From Aromatoleum toluvorans (GTDB taxonomy: Bacteria; Pseudomonadota; Gammaproteobacteria; Burkholderiales; Rhodocyclaceae): a DNA stretch of 64,000 bases. Positions 44,656 to 53,260 of this stretch are shown piece after piece; the first letter of the stretch is position 1, and each line of letters opens with the position of its first letter. Location of the stretch: NCBI RefSeq assembly GCF_012910905.1, contig NZ_WTVN01000001.1, positions 124,001 through 188,000 of the forward strand. The letters are read 5' to 3'. The position numbers were made by a program, and so were the translations under genes. The notes below the pieces were generated by a model. The model was not told the origin of the DNA. It saw nothing but the letters and a program-made list of their open reading frames with translations, and made no database searches.

Positions 44656-47106
44656 TCAGCCGCCAGCACGCTGCACTGGCGACCCTTCACGCACTGCTGC
44701 CGGCAGCAACAGGCTCAGTACCGCGGGAATAATCAGGATGGCGCCCACCATGTTCCACAGGAACATGATCGCCAGTAACAGTCCCATGTCGGCTTGGAAC
44801 TTGATGTCGGAAAACAACCACGTCGCCACGCCCAGCGCCAGCGTCACGGCGGTCACCGCGATGGCTGCGCCGGTGGTCTTGAGGGTTTCGCCATAGGCGT
44901 CTTTGAGACTCATCCCCATCCTGAGGTAGTTCTCGAGTCGGTTATAAAGATAGATACCGTAGTCGACGCCGATGCCCACGCCCAGCACGATCACTGGCAG
45001 CGTCGCCACTTTGACCCCGAGCCCGAGTTTGGCCATGATCGCCTCGCAAAGGATCGAGGTAATGAGAAGCGGCAGAATGAGTGCCGTAGTCACCTTCCAC
45101 GACTTGAACTCCCACCACACCAGCAGTGCGACGACGCCGTACACCAGGAACAACATCAGGCGCTCCGCCCGCTTGACCACGATATTGGTGACCGCCTCGA
45201 TGCCAGCATTGCCGGCAGCAAGGAGAAACTCGGCATGTTCGGTGTTGTTCGCCGCGGCGAACGCCTCCGCGGCGGCCACCACCCGCGTCAAGGTATCAGC
45301 CTTGTGATCCTCCAGGAACAGCAGGATCGACAGCATCGAGCAGTCGTACTTGTAGAAGTCCTGCCGCGTCATCTTCAGCGTGCCACTGGAGATGTATTCG
45401 TCTCGCGACAACCCGTACCATTTCAGGTTGCCACCCTGGAGCGCAGCGTTCAGGCCCTTCATCTCAGTGACCAGCGACTGTATGCCGACCACCCCTTCGA
45501 CCTCGCCCATGACTGCCTGGAAGCGGTCCACCGCCGAGGTCACCGGGTAGGTGCCACAGGTGTCCGGCCGGGTCTTGACCATGACCACGAAGACGTCGGC
45601 GCTGTTGGCATAGTTCGCACTGAGGAAGCCGACGTCCCGGTTGTAGCGGGAGTCCGCCCGCAGTTCCGGCGCGCCAGGATCGAGATCGCCGATGCGCAGG
45701 TCGCGCGCCATGTACAGCGATGTAGCAAGAATCGCTATGCCGGTCAGCACGACACCCAGCGCCCAGCGCCGCTCGGTCAGCCGGGACAGGAAATCTCCGG
45801 TCACGCGCCGCACCAGGGACTTGTTTTTCTCGCCTACCTTGAGCGCGCGGTGCTGCAACCCCCGCTCCGAGATCCCGGTATAGGACATGATCACCGGCAG
45901 CAGGAAGATCTTGGTGAAGATGATGACCAGTACCCCAACGCAGGCGCTGATCGCCAGCTCCCGGATAACGCCGATGTCGATCACCAGCAGGGTGGAGAAA
46001 CCGACCACGTTGCACAGCAGGGCGACCGAACCGGGCACAAACAGCAGACGGAAGGTCGCCTTCGACGCATCGACGCTGGATAGCCCCCCCAGGCGCTCCG
46101 CCACCATCGTGTTGATGTTCTGGATCGCGTGGCTGACCCCGATCGCGAAGGTCAGGAAAGGCACCAGGGTCGAATAGGGATCGAGCGCGTAACCCATCAG
46201 ACGCACGACCCCCAGTTGCCACACCACCGCCAGGCTGCAGCAGAAGATCACCGACGCGGTGCTGCGCCAGCATCGCGAGTAAAAATACAGCAGGCCAACC
46301 GTGAGCACGAAGGTGACAGCAAAGAACAAGGCCATGCTGCGCACGCCCTCGATCAAGTCGCCCATGATCTTGGCAAAGCCGGTAATGTGGATGCGCACGC
46401 CCTCGGCGGCATACTTGTCGCGTACTAGTTGCTCCAGGCGTTCCGAAAGCAGGCCGTAATCGAGCGACTCGCCGGTCTGGGGATCTTTTTCGAGCAGCGG
46501 CACCAGGATCACGGTGGAACGATGATCGTTGGCCACCAGGCTGCCGACGGTGCCCGAGCGGGACACGTTGCGCCTGACCTGATCGACGTGGCCAGGCGTC
46601 CCGTCGAAATCGTCGGGTACCACGAGACCGCCGACGATGCCGTCCACGGTCACTTCGCGCCAGAACACATTGGGCGTCCACAAGGACTTCATGTTGCCGC
46701 GGTCGACACCGGGAATGTAGAAAACCTCGTCGTTGATCTTCTTCAGGGTGAGGAGGAAATCCTTGTCGTAGATGTCGCCCCCGGTGTTCTCAACGACGAT
46801 GCGCAGCACGTTGCCCATCTTGCGCAGATCGTCCTCGTAGACGAGGTAGTTCTCGATGTACGGATGGCTGGCCGGGATCATTTTCTGGAAGCTCGCCTCC
46901 AGCCCGATCTTCGACGCATGCCAGCCAAGGAATATCGACGCAACACAGAAAACCGCCAATACCCATATCCTGCGGTGAAACAGCAGATGCTCGGCGTAGT
47001 CCGCGATCGTGCGCGCACCGTGGTGCGCCTCCAGATCGACATCGGACAGCGGCGTGACTTCCAGCGGAGTCGATTCCTTGCGTTCGTGAGGACTCAGGTC
47101 TGTCAT
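44656..47106 (-). CDS. MMPL/RND-family transporter
   Basis: 816 aa inner-membrane protein with the RND layout: one N-terminal membrane helix (about residues 45-65), a large periplasmic loop, five to six helices (about 260-430), a second loop and a final helix group (about 640-800). GVGIGVDYGIYLYNRL and the earlier FAIGVSHAIQNINTMVAERL are MMPL-like helix-4 blocks. It is likely to move hydrophobic lipids or the growth substrate across the envelope. Such proteins regularly accompany the YCF48, DUF1329 and DUF1302 genes found here; one base separates it from the YCF48 stop. Confidence 0.88.
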   Translation of the reverse strand: MTDLSPHERKESTPLEVTPLSDVDLEAHHGARTIADYAEHLLFHRRIWVLAVFCVASIFLGWHASKIGLEASFQKMIPASHPYIENYLVYEDDLRKMGNVLRIVVENTGGDIYDKDFLLTLKKINDEVFYIPGVDRGNMKSLWTPNVFWREVTVDGIVGGLVVPDDFDGTPGHVDQVRRNVSRSGTVGSLVANDHRSTVILVPLLEKDPQTGESLDYGLLSERLEQLVRDKYAAEGVRIHITGFAKIMGDLIEGVRSMALFFAVTFVLTVGLLYFYSRCWRSTASVIFCCSLAVVWQLGVVRLMGYALDPYSTLVPFLTFAIGVSHAIQNINTMVAERLGGLSSVDASKATFRLLFVPGSVALLCNVVGFSTLLVIDIGVIRELAISACVGVLVIIFTKIFLLPVIMSYTGISERGLQHRALKVGEKNKSLVRRVTGDFLSRLTERRWALGVVLTGIAILATSLYMARDLRIGDLDPGAPELRADSRYNRDVGFLSANYANSADVFVVMVKTRPDTCGTYPVTSAVDRFQAVMGEVEGVVGIQSLVTEMKGLNAALQGGNLKWYGLSRDEYISSGTLKMTRQDFYKYDCSMLSILLFLEDHKADTLTRVVAAAEAFAAANNTEHAEFLLAAGNAGIEAVTNIVVKRAERLMLFLVYGVVALLVWWEFKSWKVTTALILPLLITSILCEAIMAKLGLGVKVATLPVIVLGVGIGVDYGIYLYNRLENYLRMGMSLKDAYGETLKTTGAAIAVTAVTLALGVATWLFSDIKFQADMGLLLAIMFLWNMVGAILIIPAVLSLLLPAAVREGSPVQRAGG

Positions 47107-47107
47107 T

Positions 47108-48274
47108 TCACTTCCCGTTCGTGGAAACTAGGTGGATGCCGCCCATGCCTGCCAGCACCAGCGAACCGTCGGGGAGCGGGATCGCCGCGGCGATCCTTTT
47201 CTGCACGCCCGCCCCCCCATCCGAGCCCGCCGGCACGAACGGTTTGCCGTCGCTGCCGCCGCGAAAAACTTGTCCGCCGGCAGTCAGCAGCCGGACGGAA
47301 CCGTCGGCGGCGACGAAGCCGTCCACAATGTTCGCCTTCACCCCGGCATCGACCTGACTCCAACGCAATCCCCCGTCCCGCGACAGGAGGATGCGCCCGC
47401 CGAAACCGTAGGCCAGGAAAACCTCCCTGCCGTCCGCGTCGCGTAAGGCCAGCATTCCATACAACTGCCCGTCGTAGCCGGTTTCGTGCCGCTGCCAGGT
47501 CTGCCCGCCATCGGCCGACAAATGGATGCGCCCCCCCTCACCGACGATTGCGATCTTCCCTGAAGGAGTCGGTACGATAGCGTTGTAATGGAGGGCTTCG
47601 GGGTTATCGAGCCGATCGCCGATGTAGCGCCAGCTGGCGCCGCCGTCCTCGGTGTGGAACAACTGGCCAAAGGCGCCGGCTACGAAGCCTTGCTTGGCAT
47701 CCTTGAACCATATGCCGAACAGCGGGCGGGAGGGCCCGAAGCGGGCCCCGGCCTCGGCATCCGCCAGCGCATCCTCGGCCCGGTCGAGTTCGTCCTGCGC
47801 GGCCTGCGTCGCAGCAGCCGCCTGGCTGCGCTCCCGCGCCTGCCTGACACGACGCTCGGCAGCGGCGACGATTTGTTCGTTGACCGCATTGCCGTCGAAC
47901 AACCGGACCCAGTTCAACCCACCGTCCTTTGTGCCGAGGATCACTCCGTCATGGCCAGCCGCCCATCCGGATGCGGCGTCGACAAAGAAGGTCGCAGTCA
48001 GATTCACCGAAACGGGCACCGCAGCCTGCCGCCAGGACCGGCCGCGGTCGTCCGACAGGATAATCGTGCCCTGCTCGCCAACGGCCACCAAGCGTCCGTC
48101 GCTCAACGTCGCGACATCGAGCATCAGTCTGGCGGCGGCCTTGACCGACTGGCGCGCCATCAGTTGCAGGGGGTCGACGAAACCGGTGCTGGCCGTCGCA
48201 AAGGCGCTGGCGGCGAGCGCCAGCAGGACAGCCGCCGCGCCGATGGGTTTTGAATGTTTGAGGAAAAAAAACAC
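47108..48274 (-). CDS. YCF48-like beta-propeller protein, exported
   Basis: About 388 aa. The N-terminal hydrophobic signal (KHSKPIGAAAVLLALAASAF) is followed by repeated propeller blades with SDDRGRSW, TKDGGLNW, TEDGGASW, SADGGQTW and SRDGGLRW sorting-like motifs, as in the YCF48/HCF136 family. An Ala/Glu/Gln-rich helical insert (about 160-190) is unusual. The GTG at 48274 is preferred because GGAGG lies 8 bases before it; an ATG at 48289 is the alternative. It lies beside the MMPL and DUF1329 genes and probably acts as a periplasmic assembly or binding partner. Confidence 0.82.
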   Translation of the reverse strand: MFFFLKHSKPIGAAAVLLALAASAFATASTGFVDPLQLMARQSVKAAARLMLDVATLSDGRLVAVGEQGTIILSDDRGRSWRQAAVPVSVNLTATFFVDAASGWAAGHDGVILGTKDGGLNWVRLFDGNAVNEQIVAAAERRVRQARERSQAAAATQAAQDELDRAEDALADAEAGARFGPSRPLFGIWFKDAKQGFVAGAFGQLFHTEDGGASWRYIGDRLDNPEALHYNAIVPTPSGKIAIVGEGGRIHLSADGGQTWQRHETGYDGQLYGMLALRDADGREVFLAYGFGGRILLSRDGGLRWSQVDAGVKANIVDGFVAADGSVRLLTAGGQVFRGGSDGKPFVPAGSDGGAGVQKRIAAAIPLPDGSLVLAGMGGIHLVSTNGK

Positions 48275-48385
48275 TGGCACCCCCTCCATAAGCGAGGTGG
48301 GCGAGCGGATGATGGCATCCGCCGCCCCCTCCGAGATCGTTACTGCCACGCCCCGCGAGGCACGGCGCCCGGTCGTGACGTGCGC

Positions 48386-49729
48386 TCAACGCGCCAGACG
48401 CTTCATGTTGTCGGGCGTGAAGTATTCGGGTCTATAGCTCTTGCCGAAAACCGCAGGCCGCTCCTCGTTGGTCAAGGCATAGACTGCGTAGCGCCCTGCC
48501 TGAAAGTCGTAACTCACATCACCGGCCATGAAGGTGCACTGGCAATCGTAGGCATAAACTGCGAACACTTCGTGTGCACGCCACAATTCGCCGCGGCCGT
48601 CGTAGTTATCCACATGGGCCACCTGGAAGCTGTCCTCATCCACGAGCACCGTCCGCTTGCTGTAGATGTGGCGGGCGCCAGGCTTCAGCGTGGCTTCCAG
48701 GACATAGACCCGATGCGTCTCGTAGCGAACCAAGTCCTGGTTGACGGTCTGCGCACCGACGATGTCGGTGTATTTCAGGCCCTTGTCCGTCATCCTGAAG
48801 TTGTTGTATGGGATGATCATTTCGCGTTTTCCCACCAGTTTCCACTCGAAGCGTTCCGGCGATCCGTTCAATCCATCGAAATCGTCCTGGGTCATCAACC
48901 CATCCGAACCGGTCAAGGGACTGTCAAAGCCGATTTGCGGCGCGCGCAGCACGCGACGGCTTCCAGGGTTGTACGCCCATGCCCGGCGGGACTCGATGCT
49001 CTGATCGATGGGCTCATGGACCAGCACCAGCTCCCCGGCGATGCTCGACGGCGCCGTGTACGTGATCATGCCGTAGTAATTGAGGTTCTCCGGGGGATTG
49101 TCTATGTTGCTGGAGAACAGGATTTCCTCTTTCCGCTTCGACGGAGTGAAGCGGCCGTTACCTTGCACCGGAAATCCCGTACTGACCCGGTCGTAAGTGC
49201 CGCCCCGCCAACGCATCACCATGTTGTGGTAGACCTCGTAGGCTGACTGCGGAAACGGGAAAGGCACGGCAGACTTCCGGGTGCCGGTGAAACCGTTGCC
49301 ATCGGCGCTCAGTTTGGCATTCGGCGCTTCCTTCGCAATCGCCTCGTACTGCTCCTTCGGCAGGGCATGCGTGCGATGGCTGGGGTAGACGTTGATCTTG
49401 TAGTTCGGGAATCGCTTCAGCAGTTGGATGTGGCCCGCGGTCAATTGCGCTTCGTACTGCTGGTAGTTGGTCGCGGTGATGGTATAGAGCGGCTTTTCAT
49501 CGGCAAACGGGGATACGTAGCCATTCTTCGGATCGAATCCGGCGGGCGCCTTCTGGATGCCGCCATCCCAAGCGGGAACGGTTCCAGCCTGGTTGCCGGC
49601 TTTGGGCGCCCCCCAAGGCGTCAGCTCCTTGCCGAGGCGGGAGAAATCGCCCGCGGCGGCGGCACTTCCGCTGACCAGACCGGCGATCAGAAAAAATTCA
49701 CACAACATCGTCAGTTTCAGAAATTTCAT
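48386..49729 (-). CDS. DUF1329 domain-containing exported protein
   Basis: 447 aa protein with a signal peptide (FFLIAGLVSGSAAAAGD) and DUF1329 features: LGKELTPWGAPKAGN, YPSHRTHALPKEQYEA, TYTAPSSIAGE and AYNPGSRRVLRAP. DUF1329 proteins have a LolA/LolB-like lipid-carrier fold and pair with DUF1302 outer-membrane proteins, so a periplasmic carrier of a hydrophobic molecule is the inferred role. GAGGA lies 5 bases before the ATG. Confidence 0.88.
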   Translation of the reverse strand: MKFLKLTMLCEFFLIAGLVSGSAAAAGDFSRLGKELTPWGAPKAGNQAGTVPAWDGGIQKAPAGFDPKNGYVSPFADEKPLYTITATNYQQYEAQLTAGHIQLLKRFPNYKINVYPSHRTHALPKEQYEAIAKEAPNAKLSADGNGFTGTRKSAVPFPFPQSAYEVYHNMVMRWRGGTYDRVSTGFPVQGNGRFTPSKRKEEILFSSNIDNPPENLNYYGMITYTAPSSIAGELVLVHEPIDQSIESRRAWAYNPGSRRVLRAPQIGFDSPLTGSDGLMTQDDFDGLNGSPERFEWKLVGKREMIIPYNNFRMTDKGLKYTDIVGAQTVNQDLVRYETHRVYVLEATLKPGARHIYSKRTVLVDEDSFQVAHVDNYDGRGELWRAHEVFAVYAYDCQCTFMAGDVSYDFQAGRYAVYALTNEERPAVFGKSYRPEYFTPDNMKRLAR

Positions 49730-49863
49730 GGTGTCCTCGAATTGAGTGTTTGACGAATACCCTGGATTCCGCCAGCCACGCCAGCGGCCGTGCCAAAACG
49801 ATCCAGTGTTTGCGCAGTGCACGGCGCAGACCCGTTGCGGCCTCGCACCGCCCCACGACGCCG

Positions 49864-51669
49864 TTAGAGGGTCATGCCGATCACAAGGGAGACAAAGTCG
49901 CGATCGCGGAAGGAGTCGTACTTGGTCTCACGGGCATAGGTCGTGTAGCTGAAGTCGGCGTAGTATTTTTTCAGATACTCAGCCCGCACCCCCAGGCCAA
50001 GCGTCTTGCGCCCTTCCAGGAAGATGTTGTCGGCCGAGTATCCGCGCACGTCGTGAGCGAAGAACACGCGCGGGGTCAGGTTGACTCCGCCAACATTGTT
50101 GTATTGCAAGGAAGCCAGCAGCCGATAACCCCAGGCATTGGTCGTCGCAAACCCGTCCGCGTCACACCCGGCATTTTGGGAAGATGAACCGTTGGACACA
50201 CAGTTGCGGCTTACCCCGTTGACAGACCATGGTGCAATGCCGTATTCGAAGCCCCGGCCATAGCGAGTCGACGTCAACGGATTGCCGATTCCGCTCCAGT
50301 GCTGGTAGGCAACCTCGCCCAACAGGGACAGGTTGTCAGCGCCAGCGACATTAGCAAACGACTTGATAGTCGACACTTGGATCTGCGTCTTATCCTTTCG
50401 ATCGTAGCCACGGAACACCGCGCCGGCCGGGATGCTGGCGAAAGGCCCCTTGGTCTGGGCCAGAATGCCGCCTTTCTGGATACCGTAGCCGCCGACCAGG
50501 TCGGCACCGTTGATCTGAACAGGGAAATCCTTGGTATGGCTGAGTTCGCCGAACATCGACCACCCGCCAACCTCGGTCGCGGCACTGAGCCCGAAGACCT
50601 TGATATCGTTGGCGCTCCAGTCCCAGAAACCCTGTACGCCTAACGGCGCCCTCGATAGCGGCCCGCCGGCAGTGGACGGTGCATTGAGGATGCTAATGCG
50701 TGGCGCGGTCGTCGTGTAGTTAACGTAATACGCTCCGATGTCAACGTCACCGACGAGTTTCTTTGCGGCGATGCCGTACGAGCCAGAATCCCTCGGATAT
50801 TCGTTCTTGCCAGTCATCTTGCCGAGATTGGCCGCCAAGGCCAATGGATCAGGGGTGGCAGGGGTGAGGTTCACGAACCCAAACTGAGAATCCCGGCAAT
50901 TGAGTCCGTCGCTGGCACTCCAGTACGTGCCACAGCCTTCCAGCACACTTCGCTGCGTCTTCAATTTGTAGAAAGCTTCCACATTCACACCAGCAATACC
51001 CAGACTGGCTGAAACCTGCGGCGTCGGCAGAATGATTTCCTTCACCTGGGCACCTGGCCGCCGTGCAGCGGCAACGTCAATCGGGTTGTACTGATTGATG
51101 CCGCCACCGATGAACAGACTTTCCCCCCAGTTCACCGCATGGCTGCCCAGTTTGATGCCGAGATCAGAACCTTCCGATGGAGCGAAGCTGCCAAAAGCGT
51201 ACCAGTCGAGCATTTCGATGCCGCTAAAGCGCGACAGGCGGTCGGTGAAATGGCTGTCTTCAAGAGGTTTGCCAGCAGCATAGTCGTTGGCGACGCTGCC
51301 GTGGGGAACTCCGCGGTCCTTCTGCGCATAGTCATACCACCCCTTGGCCCGCAGGAACACGCCGAACCCCTCCTTTTCGACCTTGAGCTCGCCGATCACC
51401 TTGGCAATCGTCGAAAAATTGTCCCCTCGGTTGCGATAATTCAGGTTGCCGTCGTCCGTAGACTGCGAGGGCATCGAACCACCATTCTGCTTGCCGATAA
51501 GCGCCGAATCAGCGTTTCGCGTGCGCCACGACGACGCTAGCGACATATCCAGCCCCCAGCGCCCCGAAACACCATTGTCGAGTTCGAACGCATCGGCCTG
51601 CGCCGCGCCGGATGCACATGCGATCCCCACGGCGAAGCCATACGGCACAACACGACAATACCCACTCAT
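49864..51669 (-). CDS. DUF1302 outer-membrane beta-barrel-type protein
   Basis: 601 aa protein with a signal peptide (GFAVGIACASGAAQADA) and many alternating aromatic/polar strands such as FGVFLRAKGWYDY and VNWGESLFIGGGINQYNPI, typical of the DUF1302 family. It ends in KYDSFRDRDFVSLVIGMTL with strand periodicity and a nearly aromatic terminus. It probably lies in the outer membrane and serves uptake or export together with the DUF1329 protein. AGGA lies 7 bases before the ATG. Confidence 0.85.
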   Translation of the reverse strand: MSGYCRVVPYGFAVGIACASGAAQADAFELDNGVSGRWGLDMSLASSWRTRNADSALIGKQNGGSMPSQSTDDGNLNYRNRGDNFSTIAKVIGELKVEKEGFGVFLRAKGWYDYAQKDRGVPHGSVANDYAAGKPLEDSHFTDRLSRFSGIEMLDWYAFGSFAPSEGSDLGIKLGSHAVNWGESLFIGGGINQYNPIDVAAARRPGAQVKEIILPTPQVSASLGIAGVNVEAFYKLKTQRSVLEGCGTYWSASDGLNCRDSQFGFVNLTPATPDPLALAANLGKMTGKNEYPRDSGSYGIAAKKLVGDVDIGAYYVNYTTTAPRISILNAPSTAGGPLSRAPLGVQGFWDWSANDIKVFGLSAATEVGGWSMFGELSHTKDFPVQINGADLVGGYGIQKGGILAQTKGPFASIPAGAVFRGYDRKDKTQIQVSTIKSFANVAGADNLSLLGEVAYQHWSGIGNPLTSTRYGRGFEYGIAPWSVNGVSRNCVSNGSSSQNAGCDADGFATTNAWGYRLLASLQYNNVGGVNLTPRVFFAHDVRGYSADNIFLEGRKTLGLGVRAEYLKKYYADFSYTTYARETKYDSFRDRDFVSLVIGMTL

Positions 51670-51819
51670 GACTTTCCTACCGGTCCCATTTAAGCCACTG
51701 CTCAGCAACATCACACTCCTCCTCGTGGTTCGAGCCGAAGGCCCGCTCTTGCGAACAGCCCATGAATCGCCCGCATCCAACAGGTTTAACGCCGCACTGG
51801 AGGAGCCTTAAAGGGGCAT

Positions 51820-51844
51820 TGTTCATTTACTGCTAGGCTGAACA
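51820..51844. promoter_or_regulatory. Inverted repeat TGTTCA-N13-TGAACA
   Basis: Perfect six-base inverted half-sites (51820-51825 and 51839-51844) in the 252-base gap upstream of the DUF1302 gene. They lie 25 bases from a TCGTC-N6-GACA element, so this gap may be a composite promoter. The binding protein is unknown. Confidence 0.3.
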
Positions 51845-51868
51845 GTATGGAAACTCCGGCCCGCCCGC

Positions 51869-51884
51869 ATCGTCGAAAAAGACA
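51869..51884. promoter_or_regulatory. Putative operator ATCGTCGAAAAAGACA
   Basis: Differs at one position from the element at 27003 and keeps the GTC-N6-GAC symmetry. It lies about 200 bases upstream of the DUF1302 start, which would tie the envelope module to the catabolic regulon. Confidence 0.45.
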
Positions 51885-51921
51885 CTTCCCGGAATCATGC
51901 GGTGCACCACCGAGAAAGCCT

Positions 51922-52746
51922 TCAACCGGAGCACTTTCGCTCCCCGCGGTAATCCCGCACCGTGCTGGGATCGACAAGCAGCGAGCGCAGCAGTCGCCGT
52001 TTGCGCGCTGCGTCCAGGCCCGCAACCGCCGCAAGATAGTCGTCTACCGAACCGAATTCGCGCACGAGTTGGTCGATAGCCGCATCCAGAAACTCCCCCC
52101 GGACGCCACCCAGCACAGCGGCAGCATTGGCTGCCCGGGCGGGAACCTCGTCACCGAAGGCCCGCCGCAGTTCGGCCTGCATGAAACCCGTCCGGGCGAA
52201 CCCTTGCGCACTCTTCAGATAGTCGTCCCGAATGGCTGCCATCGGCACCCCCAGCGCCCACAGCAGCATCGCGCAAACGAACCCGGTGCGATCCTTGCCC
52301 GCCACGCAATGAATGAGCACCCCACCCGCACCGGGGGAAAGGCAGTGCTCGAACAAGGCCGGGAATACGCCGGCGAGCACCCGCGGCATCTTTTTGTATG
52401 CATCGACCAACATCCGGTGCGCAGCGGCGCCATCGAAATCGGGTTCGATCAGCCGCCGGGCCCAACCGACAGGCTTCGCCACCTTCAACTCGGCGCCGTC
52501 TTCGATCACTACCGAACGAATTGCGCCGGAAGCGGAAAAGATGCTGCTCCTCTCAGCACGCTCGGCAGCACTGCGCAGATCGAAAACGACCTCCACGCAG
52601 AGCACGGGCAATTCCTCCAAACCACCCCGCTCCACCCGCGAAATCAAACCGGATCGATACAGCCGCCCGTGGCGGACGACACGACCGTCCGCGGCTTCAA
52701 TTCCGCCCATGTCGCGGCAATTGGGTAGATCCTTGAGTATCGCCAT
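51922..52746 (-). CDS. Tyrosine-protein phosphatase-family protein
   Basis: 274 aa protein of the Y_phosphatase3 type, with the start LPNCRDMGGIEAADGR, GRLYRSGLIS, a FDLRSAAERAE block, and the P-loop HCVAGKDRTG with C147 and R153. This is the signature of phosphotyrosine/dual-specificity phosphatases (some act on lipids). It has no obvious operon partner; the DUF1302 gene lies 252 bases downstream in the same direction. A link with the catabolic island is uncertain. Confidence 0.85.
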   Translation of the reverse strand: MAILKDLPNCRDMGGIEAADGRVVRHGRLYRSGLISRVERGGLEELPVLCVEVVFDLRSAAERAERSSIFSASGAIRSVVIEDGAELKVAKPVGWARRLIEPDFDGAAAHRMLVDAYKKMPRVLAGVFPALFEHCLSPGAGGVLIHCVAGKDRTGFVCAMLLWALGVPMAAIRDDYLKSAQGFARTGFMQAELRRAFGDEVPARAANAAAVLGGVRGEFLDAAIDQLVREFGSVDDYLAAVAGLDAARKRRLLRSLLVDPSTVRDYRGERKCSG

Positions 52747-53260
52747 GAAGCCCTCGACCTGCTTTTTCCCGTAGCCGCGCCTCTGAAACCACCCGTTGCG
52801 GCGGTCTTGCTCGTCGTTTTAGAGGACAGCCTAACGAAGCAAGCCGAGCAGCCCATCGTCGTAACCGACAACAAGCGACCCCAGCGCCTCCGGTCGACGG
52901 ATGCCGCAGGGCAGCGGTGAGCTTCCTGAACACGAGGGCGCGAGCGCATTCTCCTTTGGCGAGGCTAGGCTGGCCCCTTCAACAATCAAAGCAGACAGCC
53001 GCCCTTCTGCTGCAGGCGATCGCGGCTTCAATTCGATCTCACAGCCGTGGCTTTACCTCCCGCCCTCAAAAATCGTCGCTTCCGATGACGACAGGCGATG
53101 CGCTCGGGCGCACTGTTGCGACAGTGACGGAGCAGTGCGATGCACGCAGACGTGACACGTAAAGTACAGAGAACTGCAGATCAGCGCCCGACCAACGCGT
53201 TCCGCGGCTTTGGGCAGTCCCCGGAAAACTATCTTGTTCATGAGAGTGAAAGAAATCTTG
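52747..53260. other. Intergenic region, no gene recognised
   Basis: 514 bases between the divergent phosphatase and ETF-QO genes. Small open frames here have no recognisable domain and poor starts. One feature stands out: AATCGTCGCTTCCGA at 53071-53085, shared with 39116-39130 upstream of the FadB-like gene. The promoter of the ETF-QO gene should lie in this stretch, but no clear box was identified. Confidence 0.5.
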
